Below, one piece after another: positions 57,343 through 64,000 of a DNA stretch of 64,000 nucleotides (position 1 is the first letter of the stretch; every line of letters starts with the position of its first letter). Where the stretch lies: positions 56,510 through 120,509 of the forward strand of contig DATBLE010000019.1 of the NCBI GenBank assembly GCA_036555585.1, written 5' to 3'. Both the position numbers and the translations under genes were made by a program. Below the pieces are notes generated by a model. That model was given only the letters and a program-made list of their open reading frames with translations. It had not been told where the DNA came from and did no database searches. The DNA comes from DATBLE01 sp036555585. GTDB taxonomy: Bacteria; Actinomycetota; Thermoleophilia; Gaiellales; Gaiellaceae.

Positions 57343-57854
57343 TCGACTGGCTGAAGGCGGCGGTGCTGGTGTTCGTCGCCGCGATCCTCCAGGTGTCGGT
57401 GTTCTCCGGAGTGACCGTCTTGCACGGGACGCCCGATCTCCTGCTCGTGACGATCATCTGCGTCGCGCTCCTGCGCGGGCCGGTCCTCGGCGCGGCGGTC
57501 GGCTTCTGGGGCGGGCTGCTGGTCGACACCGCGAACCTCGGCACTCTCGGTGTCACGTCGCTGCTCCTGACCGTCGCCGGCTACTGGATCGGCCGCTACG
57601 GCGAGACCAACGGCCGCGACCGCTCCCACGCTCCGTTCGTCTCCGTCGTGGTGATCACCTTCCTCTACGCGCTGGGCTCGCTCGCCTTCCACTACGTGCT
57701 CGGGGATCCGGCTCCCGCGCGCGAGGTGCTCTGGAGCACGCTGTTCCAGGGGATCGCCCTCAACCTGATCCTCACCTGGCCGGTGTACGCGCTGGCACGG
57801 ATCGTGCTGCCGCCGCCCGGGCGCCGCGAGAGGGTGATCCACGCCGTTGGCTAG
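57339..57854 (+). CDS. mreD: Rod shape-determining protein MreD
   Basis: Membrane protein of 171 residues with about five helices: VLVFVAAILQVSVFSGVTVL, LLLVTIICVALLRGP and VVVITFLYALGSLAF. GAAVGFWGGLLVD is the typical MreD loop. GTG 57339 overlaps the mreC stop; the stop overlaps the mrdA start by 8 nt. Partner of MreC in the elongasome. Confidence 0.88.
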   Translation: MIDWLKAAVLVFVAAILQVSVFSGVTVLHGTPDLLLVTIICVALLRGPVLGAAVGFWGGLLVDTANLGTLGVTSLLLTVAGYWIGRYGETNGRDRSHAPFVSVVVITFLYALGSLAFHYVLGDPAPAREVLWSTLFQGIALNLILTWPVYALARIVLPPPGRRERVIHAVG

Positions 57855-59889
57855 CTCGACGGGCGGTCGCGCGGACCGGTTCCTGCCCCCTGACCCCCGG
57901 GTCGAGGAGCCGTATCTCTTCACGCCGCGGATGGCGCTGCGGGTTGCGATTCTCGGCGCGATCGCGCTCGCCGTCTTCGCGGTGCTGCTCCTGCGGCTCT
58001 GGTCCCTCCAGATCCTCTCCGGCTCGAAGTACGAGGCCGCGGCGCTGAACAACCAGCTGCGCACCTTCCCGATCGAGGCGCAGCGGGGGCCGATCCTCGA
58101 CCGGAAGGGCCGGGTCCTGGTGACCAACGCGGCCTCCACGGCGGTCGACGTCGTCCCGATCGACCTGCCGAAGCAGGGCCGCTACGCCGAGATGAAGCGG
58201 CTGTCCATGGTCCTCCACGTCCCATTGCACAAGCTGCTCGAGCGGCTGGAGCAGGGGATGAAGAACCCGCTGACGCCGGTGACCATGCAGGTCGCCGTGC
58301 ACGAGGACCAGGTCGACTACCTCGCCGAGCACAACCGCGAGTTCCCGGGCGTCCAGATCACCCCGACCTACCTGCGCAGGTACAACACCGAGGCGCTGCT
58401 GGCCCACGTGCTCGGCTACGTCGGCGAGATCTCCCCGGGCCAGCTGGTCCTCTACAAGCAGCAGTACAAGAGCTGCCAGACCACCCGTGCGAAGGAGGCC
58501 AACGCCCCGTGCCCGGGCGACCGCGTCGGCCAGGCCGGGGTGGAGCAGAGCTACGACAAGTACCTCCGGGGCCGCTCGGGCGAGAAGCTCCAGCGGGTCA
58601 ACTCCGTCGGCGGCAAGGTCGGCAACCCGGTCGTGACCCGGGCGCCGTCCGCGGGCTATCCGATCCGCCTGACGATCGACATCTCGCTGCAGCGCGCGGC
58701 CGAGCGCGCGCTCCAGTACGGCATCCGGCTCGCCCACGCGGACAACCACTGGCTCGCCGACGGCGGCGCGATCGTCGCGATGAACCCGTCGAACGGCGAG
58801 ATCCTGGCGATGGCGTCGTCGCCCACCTACAAGCCGAGCATCTTCGTCGGCCGCACGAGCCAGAAGAAGCTCGCGCCACTGCTCGACCCGAAGACGGCCA
58901 AGGCGGACAACTACCCCGGGCTCGACCGCGTGACCGAGGGCCTCTATCCGCCGGGCTCCACCTTCAAGCCCGTGACCGCGCTGGCGGCCATGCAGGAACG
59001 GCTGATCTCGCCCTTCCAGACGATCCCGTGCACGCCGAGCTTCGAGGTCCACGGGCAGGTCTTCAAGAACTGGGACCCGTACGTCGACGAGCCGATGACG
59101 CTGCCCCAGGCGATCGGCGCCTCCTGCGACACCTACTTCTACAACCTCGGCTACGCGTTCTACGCGCTGCCTCCCGACCGCGGGCACCCGCTCCAGGGCT
59201 GGGCGAGCCGCTTCGGGTTCGGCGCGCCGACCGGGATCGACGTCGGGCCGGAGCAGTCGGGGCTGCTGCCGACCCCGGAGTGGCGCCAGTCCACGTACAC
59301 CGCGAAGACCGATCCGGGGCACTGGCAGATCGACCGGCTCTGGAAGCCGGGCGACTCGATCCAGCTCGCGATCGGGCAGAAGGACCTGCTCGTCACCCCG
59401 CTCCAGATGGTTCGCTTCTACTCGTTGATCGCGAACGGCGGCAAGCTCGTCACGCCGCACGTGCTGTACGCGGTCGACGAGCCGGGCAGCGGCCGGCATT
59501 ACCTGAACCCGCCGGCGCCGAAGCCGAGCAACGTCGACCCGAACGCGCTGGCAGTCGTGCGCGACGGCCTGTACCGCGCCACGCACGCGTCCTACGGCAC
59601 CGCCACCGCCGTGTTCGGCAACTTCCCGATTCCGATCGCGGGCAAGACGGGCACGGCCGAGAAGGTCGTCCAGCCGCCGGGGTACGCGCAGCCCCTGCTC
59701 CAGGACCAGTCCTGGTGGTGCGGCTACGGGCCGGCGGACGCGACCGAGACGCCGCAGCTCGCGGTGTGCGCGGTGATCGAGAACGGCGGGCACGGAGGGA
59801 CTGCGGCCGCACCCGCGGCGCTGAAGGTCTTCGAGCACTTCTTCCACAAGGAGGCACCGGGCGGGATCGGCCCGATCCACTCCGACTAA
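57847..59889 (+). CDS. mrdA: Penicillin-binding protein 2 (class B transpeptidase)
   Basis: Cell-wall transpeptidase of 680 residues. One N-terminal membrane helix, then a PBP dimerisation domain (RGPILDRKGRVLVTNAAS), then the penicillin-binding domain: active-site Ser371 in PPGSTFKPV with Lys374, SCD (426-428) as second motif and KTG at 600-602 in GKTGTAEKV. TTG 57847 is the chosen start because it overlaps mreD by 8 nt. Works with RodA glycosyltransferase; a coupling ORF separates the two genes. Confidence 0.93.
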   Translation: MASSTGGRADRFLPPDPRVEEPYLFTPRMALRVAILGAIALAVFAVLLLRLWSLQILSGSKYEAAALNNQLRTFPIEAQRGPILDRKGRVLVTNAASTAVDVVPIDLPKQGRYAEMKRLSMVLHVPLHKLLERLEQGMKNPLTPVTMQVAVHEDQVDYLAEHNREFPGVQITPTYLRRYNTEALLAHVLGYVGEISPGQLVLYKQQYKSCQTTRAKEANAPCPGDRVGQAGVEQSYDKYLRGRSGEKLQRVNSVGGKVGNPVVTRAPSAGYPIRLTIDISLQRAAERALQYGIRLAHADNHWLADGGAIVAMNPSNGEILAMASSPTYKPSIFVGRTSQKKLAPLLDPKTAKADNYPGLDRVTEGLYPPGSTFKPVTALAAMQERLISPFQTIPCTPSFEVHGQVFKNWDPYVDEPMTLPQAIGASCDTYFYNLGYAFYALPPDRGHPLQGWASRFGFGAPTGIDVGPEQSGLLPTPEWRQSTYTAKTDPGHWQIDRLWKPGDSIQLAIGQKDLLVTPLQMVRFYSLIANGGKLVTPHVLYAVDEPGSGRHYLNPPAPKPSNVDPNALAVVRDGLYRATHASYGTATAVFGNFPIPIAGKTGTAEKVVQPPGYAQPLLQDQSWWCGYGPADATETPQLAVCAVIENGGHGGTAAAPAALKVFEHFFHKEAPGGIGPIHSD

Positions 59890-60059
59890 TGGCAGTACCT
59901 CCGCACACATCGCATGGCCCCTGGCGGCTGCAAAGCGGCGCCATGCGGCGTCCTCAGTCGCGCCGATATCTGATTTCGATATCGGCGCTCCCTGCGTCCT
60001 TGCCTGGCTTGCTTTTCGCTCGCCAGGAACTCATGCACGTGCACGGAGGCACTGCCTGA
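59889..60059 (+). CDS. 56-codon coupling ORF between mrdA and rodA
   Basis: ATG 59889 shares its A with the mrdA stop (TAATG), and its TGA shares its last base with the rodA ATG (TGATG). The peptide begins MAVPPHTSHGPWRLQSG and ends RQELMHVHGGTA. It contains no recognised domain, but its DNA holds perfect palindromes: an 8 bp stem 59911-59918/59940-59947, a 10 bp stem 59961-59987, and 60034-60043. It may keep ribosomes on the message rather than make a protein. Confidence 0.45.
   Translation: MAVPPHTSHGPWRLQSGAMRRPQSRRYLISISALPASLPGLLFARQELMHVHGGTA
59961..59987 (+). promoter_or_regulatory. Perfect 10 bp hairpin inside the mrdA-rodA spacer
   Basis: CGCCGATATC (59961-59970) pairs with GATATCGGCG (59978-59987), loop TGATTTC. 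It lies inside the 56-codon ORF, so translation would melt it. Probable intercistronic control element. Confidence 0.5.
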
Positions 60060-61261
60060 TGGCCGACCTCGTCTACACCCCGACCGAGCGGGCGCGCGCC
60101 AGGGCGCGCCGCCGCGAGCTCAGCCAGGAGGCGCCGCTCGTCGCGCGGCTCGACTGGGTCATGCTCGCCGCCGTGCTCGGGATCGTCGCCTTCGGCCTCT
60201 GGAGCATCGCCGGCATCACCCGCCACGACGTCGCGGGCAGCCCCGACTACTACGTCTACCGGCAGATCGTCTTCGTCGCGATCGGGCTGCTCGGGCTGGT
60301 GGTGGCGATCCTGATCGACCCCGCGATCTACCACCGGTTCGAGAAGGGGATCTACGTCGGGACGCTGCTGCTGTTCGCGTTCGTCTTCCTCGCCGGCACC
60401 GTCGCACGCGGGTCGAAGCGCTGGATCGACGTCGGCTTCTTCCGCTTCCAGCCGTCCGAGTTCGGGAAGCTGCTCGTCGTCCTCGCGCTCGCCGGCTTCC
60501 TCGCCGATCGCTTCCGGCGGATGAACGAGCGGCGCACCTCCCTGACCGCGGTCGCGCTCGCCGTGCCGCCGATGGTGCTGGTCTTCATCCAGCCGGACAT
60601 CGGCTCCGCGCTCGTCTACGCGGCGGCGCTGCTCGGAGTGCTCCTGGTCGCCGGCGTCCGGTGGTTGCACCTCGCGATCCTCGCGCTCGTCGCCGTCGCG
60701 CTCGCCTCCAGCGTCCTCTGGTGGCTCCCGTCGGCCGGCATGCCGGTGCTGAAGGGCTACCAGACGAGCCGCCTGACCGGCTTCTTCCATCCCGACCAGG
60801 ACCCGCGCGGCTCCACCTACAACGTTACCCAGTCGATGACGGCCGTCGGCTCGGGCGGCGCGACCGGGCGCGGGGTGGTGGGTGCGACCCAGACCAGCCT
60901 GAGATTCCTCCCCGAGCACGCAACCGACTTCGTATTCGCCTCGCTCGCCGAGCAGCGCGGGTTCTTCGGCGCGGGGCTCTTGCTGATGCTCTACCTGCTG
61001 GTCGTCTGGCGCGGGCTGAAGGTGGTGGCCGCGGCCCGCGATCCCTACTCGGCGATCGTGGCCGGCGGAATCGTCTTCGCGTTGCTCTTCCAGATCTTCG
61101 TCAACGTCGGCATGACGATCGGAATCGCCCCGGTGACCGGCATCCCGTTGCCGATGGTCAGCGTGGGCGGCTCCTCGATGGTCGCGAACCTGCTCGCGAT
61201 CGGGGTCCTCCAGGCGATCTACGCCCGGGGTCGCGGCCGCACCCGCATCGCGCGGTGGTGA
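60059..61261 (+). CDS. rodA: Peptidoglycan glycosyltransferase RodA (FtsW/RodA/SpoVE family)
   Basis: SEDS glycan polymerase of 400 residues with about ten membrane helices. A basic N-terminus (TERARARARRREL) precedes helix 1; GSKRWIDVGFFRFQPSEFGK is the hallmark SEDS loop; the catalytic Asp region is present in FFHPDQDPRG, and NVGMTIGIAPVTGIPLPMVS is the conserved C-terminal block. ATG 60059 has GGAGG at 9 nt. Acts with PBP2 in lateral wall synthesis. Stop overlaps the next gene (GTGA). Confidence 0.92.
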   Translation: MADLVYTPTERARARARRRELSQEAPLVARLDWVMLAAVLGIVAFGLWSIAGITRHDVAGSPDYYVYRQIVFVAIGLLGLVVAILIDPAIYHRFEKGIYVGTLLLFAFVFLAGTVARGSKRWIDVGFFRFQPSEFGKLLVVLALAGFLADRFRRMNERRTSLTAVALAVPPMVLVFIQPDIGSALVYAAALLGVLLVAGVRWLHLAILALVAVALASSVLWWLPSAGMPVLKGYQTSRLTGFFHPDQDPRGSTYNVTQSMTAVGSGGATGRGVVGATQTSLRFLPEHATDFVFASLAEQRGFFGAGLLLMLYLLVVWRGLKVVAAARDPYSAIVAGGIVFALLFQIFVNVGMTIGIAPVTGIPLPMVSVGGSSMVANLLAIGVLQAIYARGRGRTRIARW

Positions 61262-62094
61262 CGAAGAAGCGCTCCGGAACCTCGTCGGCACGGTCGGTGC
61301 TGGGAGCGGTCCAGAGCCTCCGGGCCTCGTCGAGGCGGGACAGGCCGCTCGTCGTCTCCGGGCCTCCGGCGCTGGTCGACCTGCTGGTCGAGGACCTCCT
61401 CACCCACGGGGGCGTCGCCGCAGCCGTGCGGGCACAGGGGCCGCTGGAGGGCGCGGCGGCCCTCGTTCGCATCCTGGCAGGCGCCCCGACAGCCGAGGAC
61501 GAGCACCTGCTGCGCGAGGCGGCGCGTGCGCACGTGCAGGTGGTCGCCGTGGTGCCGGCGACGGCGAACGCTCCGGGGCATGTGCCCTACGTCCTGGACG
61601 AGAACCTGGTGCGCGTGGCCGGCGGGGCCCGGTTCCCGGTCGGCGAGATCTCGGAGCGGCTCGCGCGTGTGCTCGGGGAGGAGGCGACGCCGCTCGCAGC
61701 TCGGCTGCCCGTGCTGCGAGAGGCGGTGTGCGAGGAGCTGATCCGCAGGTTCTCGCGGCAGAACGCGTTCCTCGGCGTCGCCGTGTTCGTTCCCGGCGCG
61801 GACCTGCCGGTCCTGACCGCCAACCAGGTTCGGCTCGTCCTCCGGATCGCCGACGCGTACGGCTTCGAGATCGACCGCCGGCGCCTGCCCGAGGTGCTGG
61901 CCGTGATCGGCTCCGGGTTCGGCTTCCGCGCCCTCGCGCGGAAGGCCGTCGGCTACGTCCCGCTCGTCGGCTGGGTCGTGAAAGGCGGAATCGCCTACGT
62001 GGGGACGCGCGCACTCGGCGAAGCGGCGATCCGGTACTTCGAGAGCCGCGTTCCCGTGACGAAGGTCGCGGGGGAGCGGGTGCGCTTCCCGTAG
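61258..62094 (+). CDS. DUF697-like membrane-associated protein
   Basis: Protein of 278 residues without a GTPase domain. The C-terminal part resembles the DUF697/YcjF membrane region: RRLPEVLAVIGSGFGFRALA, KAVGYVPLVGWVVKGGIAYVG and TRALGEAAIRYFES. The N-terminal half (LVVSGPPALVDLLVEDLL) has a Rossmann-like strand-helix pattern, perhaps a decayed or partner G-domain. GTG 61258 overlaps the rodA stop, so it belongs to the rod operon; a link to wall elongation is inferred from position only. Confidence 0.65.
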   Translation: MTKKRSGTSSARSVLGAVQSLRASSRRDRPLVVSGPPALVDLLVEDLLTHGGVAAAVRAQGPLEGAAALVRILAGAPTAEDEHLLREAARAHVQVVAVVPATANAPGHVPYVLDENLVRVAGGARFPVGEISERLARVLGEEATPLAARLPVLREAVCEELIRRFSRQNAFLGVAVFVPGADLPVLTANQVRLVLRIADAYGFEIDRRRLPEVLAVIGSGFGFRALARKAVGYVPLVGWVVKGGIAYVGTRALGEAAIRYFESRVPVTKVAGERVRFP

Positions 62095-62157
62095 ACACGG
62101 GTCCGTCCGACTGGCCTCCTAGCATCGCGGCCGTCAGCGATCCGGAGGGAGCGCCAG

Positions 62158-62352
62158 ATGGTCGACAAGCTCGAGGCGGAGGAGCTGCTCATGATCGAGG
62201 AGGCCGACGCCTGGTTCGAGTACCTGGAGGCGACTCGGAACCAATCGGAGACCCGGTACGGAGAGGTCGAGCCGTGGGCGTGGGCACGCCTCAACCAGCG
62301 GCTCCGAGCCATCCGCACGCGCCGGGCCAAGCTCCGTCCCGCCGCCGCATAG
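62158..62352 (+). CDS. Small conserved-looking helical protein
   Basis: Protein of 64 residues, all helical by composition: MVDKLEAEELLMIEEADAWF, then YGEVEPWAWARLNQRLRAIR and a basic tail RTRRAKLRPAAA. Charged with an acidic first and basic second helix, suggesting a helical hairpin or nucleic-acid partner. Strong GGAGGGAG before ATG 62158; TAGCAT at 62119-62124 is a likely promoter box. Function unknown. Confidence 0.6.
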   Translation: MVDKLEAEELLMIEEADAWFEYLEATRNQSETRYGEVEPWAWARLNQRLRAIRTRRAKLRPAAA

Positions 62353-62498
62353 GCCTCGCGTCCAGGCCGTCGCCGGAACGACTGGTACCCTGACGGGCGA
62401 GGCATCCGTGCCGAGCTCTTACGACATCAGCCAGCCGCGCACCGACCCCCGCTCGTGCGGGTGGTCGCCGCTGCGCGCACACGAGAAGGAGAAGTCAT
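62353..62498 (+). other. Leader region of the RNase E/G gene
   Basis: 146 bp without a convincing gene. TACCCT (62387-62392) may be a -10 box, which would give a leader of about 100 nt. An open frame from GTG 62408 runs through the start of the RNase gene in another frame; significance unknown. Confidence 0.35.
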
Positions 62499-64000
62499 TT
62501 GCCCCTGCCCTGGTTTCGCAGGAAGCAGCAACGTCCAGCGGCGCCCGAGAAGGCGCCGCCTGTCGAGGTAGCACCACCTAGCGTCGTCCCTCCACCGGCC
62601 GCGCCCGATGCAGGCGAGGCGGCCGCCAAGCCGAAGCGCCGCCGCGGCAGCCGCGGCGGACGGAACCGCCGCAAGCCCACGACGGCGGCCACGACCGCGG
62701 AGGCGCCCAGGCGCGAGCAGGCCCCCGCGAAGGCGGCGAAGGAGAGCAAGCCGGCGTCGGACCGGCGCCGCAGCTCGCCGAGCCGCCGCCGCCAGGTCTC
62801 GCGCCGCGCCCCGCTCCCCGCCGCCAAGCGCGAGCTGCTCGTCTCGGTCGACGTCACCGAGAAGCGGGTCGCAGTGCTCGAGGACGGCCGCGTCGCCGAG
62901 GTCTACCTCGAGCGACCGGAGCGGCGCTCGATCGCGGGGAACATCTACACGGGCGTCGTCGACAACGTCCTGCCCGGGATGGAGGCGGCGTTCGTCGAGA
63001 TCGGGCTCGAGAAGAACGGCTTCCTGTTCGTCGACGAGATCGTCGGGCCGGAGCTGGAAGGGCGCCGGCCGCGCGGCCGGCGGATCACCGATCTGATCAG
63101 CCGCGGCGAGGAGGTGCTGGTCCAGGCCGTCAAGGACCCGATGAAGACGAAGGGCGCGCGACTGACGACCGAGATCTCGCTTCCCGGCCGCTTCGTCGTC
63201 TTCGTCCCGCACGGCGAGGGCCTCGGGGTCTCGCGCCGGCTCGACGAGAGCGAGCGCGATCGGCTGCGCGACATCGTCAAGGAGGTCGCCCCGAAGCAGG
63301 GCGGCGTGATCGTCCGCACCGCCGCCGAGGGCGCCTCCGCCGACGACGTGCGGCTCGACCTCGAGTTCCTGATGAAGCTCTGGAAGCAGATCCAGACGCG
63401 GGCGAAGGAAGCGAAGGCGCCTGCGCTGATCTTCCAGGAGGCCGAGCTGCCGCTCCGTGTCACGCGCGACCTCTTCACCGGCGACTTCGAGCGTGCGCTC
63501 GTCGACGACGACCGGACGCTGAAGCGGATCCACGGCTACCTGAAGAAGACCTCGCCGCACATGGCCGAGCGCGTCACGCGCTACCGCGACAAGGCGCCGC
63601 TCTTCGAGGCGTACGGGGTCGATGCCGAGATCCGCTCGACGCTTTCGCGGCGTGTCGACCTCCCGTCGGGCGGCTACCTGATCTTCGACTACGCCGAGGC
63701 GTTCACCGTCATCGACGTCAACACCGGCCGCTTCGTCGGCTCGCGGTCGAAGTCGTCCGGCGCGCGGCTCGAGGACACCGTCACGAAGAACAACCTCGAG
63801 GCGGTCAAGGAAGTCGTGCGCCAGCTGCGGCTGCGCGACATCGGCGGGATCATCGTCATCGACTTCATCGACATGGCGAACCCGAAGAACCGGGCCTCGG
63901 TCGAGGAGGCGCTGCAGCAGGAGCTCGAGCGTGACCGGACGAAGACGTACGTCGTCGAGATCTCCCCGCTCGGCCTGGTCGAGATGACGCGCCAGAACGT
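62499..64000 (+). CDS. rng: Ribonuclease E/G, 5' part
   Basis: RNA-processing endonuclease; runs off the window. TTG 62499 (MPLPWFRRKQQRP) has AAGGAG 7 nt upstream. A low-complexity basic/proline-alanine N-terminus (residues about 10-105) precedes the S1 domain (AGNIYTGVVDNVLPGMEAAF, then VEIGLEKNGFLFVDE). The RNase H-like core has the catalytic metal Asp residues in VIDVNTGRF and IIVIDFIDM. Usual last gene after the mre-rod block in actinobacteria. Confidence 0.92.
   Translation, partial: MPLPWFRRKQQRPAAPEKAPPVEVAPPSVVPPPAAPDAGEAAAKPKRRRGSRGGRNRRKPTTAATTAEAPRREQAPAKAAKESKPASDRRRSSPSRRRQVSRRAPLPAAKRELLVSVDVTEKRVAVLEDGRVAEVYLERPERRSIAGNIYTGVVDNVLPGMEAAFVEIGLEKNGFLFVDEIVGPELEGRRPRGRRITDLISRGEEVLVQAVKDPMKTKGARLTTEISLPGRFVVFVPHGEGLGVSRRLDESERDRLRDIVKEVAPKQGGVIVRTAAEGASADDVRLDLEFLMKLWKQIQTRAKEAKAPALIFQEAELPLRVTRDLFTGDFERALVDDDRTLKRIHGYLKKTSPHMAERVTRYRDKAPLFEAYGVDAEIRSTLSRRVDLPSGGYLIFDYAEAFTVIDVNTGRFVGSRSKSSGARLEDTVTKNNLEAVKEVVRQLRLRDIGGIIVIDFIDMANPKNRASVEEALQQELERDRTKTYVVEISPLGLVEMTRQN

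Noticed and set aside
58509..59888. 516-residue frame overlapping mrdA and reaching rodA
   Set aside because: Only its last 56 codons (from ATG 59889) lie outside mrdA; the rest is a shadow of mrdA.

Overview
The window is a high-GC, gene-dense bacterial chromosome segment. Ribosomal, cell-wall and tRNA genes, many GTG/TTG starts and 1-8 nt gene overlaps fit an actinomycete. The order rplM-rpsI-glmM-glmS, then acpS-nnr-alr, and mreB-mreC-mreD-mrdA-rodA-rng, together with the protein sequences, suggest Thermoleophilia/Gaiellales (inference; no 16S is present). No CRISPR array, IS element, plasmid or phage gene was seen.

Layout. 1-5.7 kb: the end of a uracil-DNA glycosylase-like gene, an MFS transporter, rplM-rpsI and the UDP-GlcNAc genes glmM and glmS. 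5.7-16.1 kb: a secreted glycoside hydrolase, ArfB, a HAD phosphatase, then acpS, nnr, alr, a CCA-type nucleotidyltransferase, a methyltransferase, an M29 aminopeptidase, an SDR and fabI. 16.2-20.9 kb: a 4.7 kb segment with a large LuxR ATPase regulator, a small protein and a vanadium-type haloperoxidase. It is flanked by 39 bp direct repeats copied from the 3' end of the next gene. 25.6-20.9 kb (minus): a compact operon of RidA, a GCS2-type glutamate-cysteine ligase homologue, an exported beta-propeller-like protein, a peroxiredoxin-like gene with in-frame TGA at the catalytic cysteine position, and a YfhO-like membrane protein. 25.6-36.3 kb: a beta-lactamase-fold protein, a cNMP-binding protein, Nudix, trxA, ileS, ispH, an EamA transporter, tRNA-Pro, an M15 peptidase, a DapA-like enzyme, proline dehydrogenase and a lipoprotein. 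36.3-42.6 kb: CtaG, tRNA-Gly, a frameshifted gene, membrane proteins, a cyclophilin, a CAP protein and tRNAs Arg, His, Arg and Leu. 42.7-55.2 kb: tig-clpP-clpX, MaoC, a GntR regulator, aceA, valS, folC, ndk and maf. 55.3-64 kb: the rod-shape operon mreBCD-mrdA-rodA, a DUF697-like gene and the start of an RNase E/G gene.

The most notable observation is the candidate selenoprotein at 22838-23296 (minus). TGA (23164-23162) lies exactly where the TxxC peroxidatic cysteine is expected, the frame stays open on both sides, no other cysteine is present, and a SECIS-like hairpin follows at bacterial spacing. Other signals are: at least 21 genes with a TANNNT -10 box 6-10 nt before the start codon (leaderless mRNAs); a 21-codon ORF that runs through a perfect hairpin masking the clpP ribosome site and stops on the clpP start; a similar 56-codon coupling ORF between mrdA and rodA; and several families of intergenic palindromes.

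How the genes work together: rplM/rpsI supply ribosomes, glmM/glmS/alr and the mre-mrd-rod block build and shape the wall, tig/clpP/clpX handle protein quality, and RidA, the GCS2 protein and the redoxin suggest thiol/redox defence. All positions, motifs and hairpins were read by eye; family names rest on recognised motifs, not searches.
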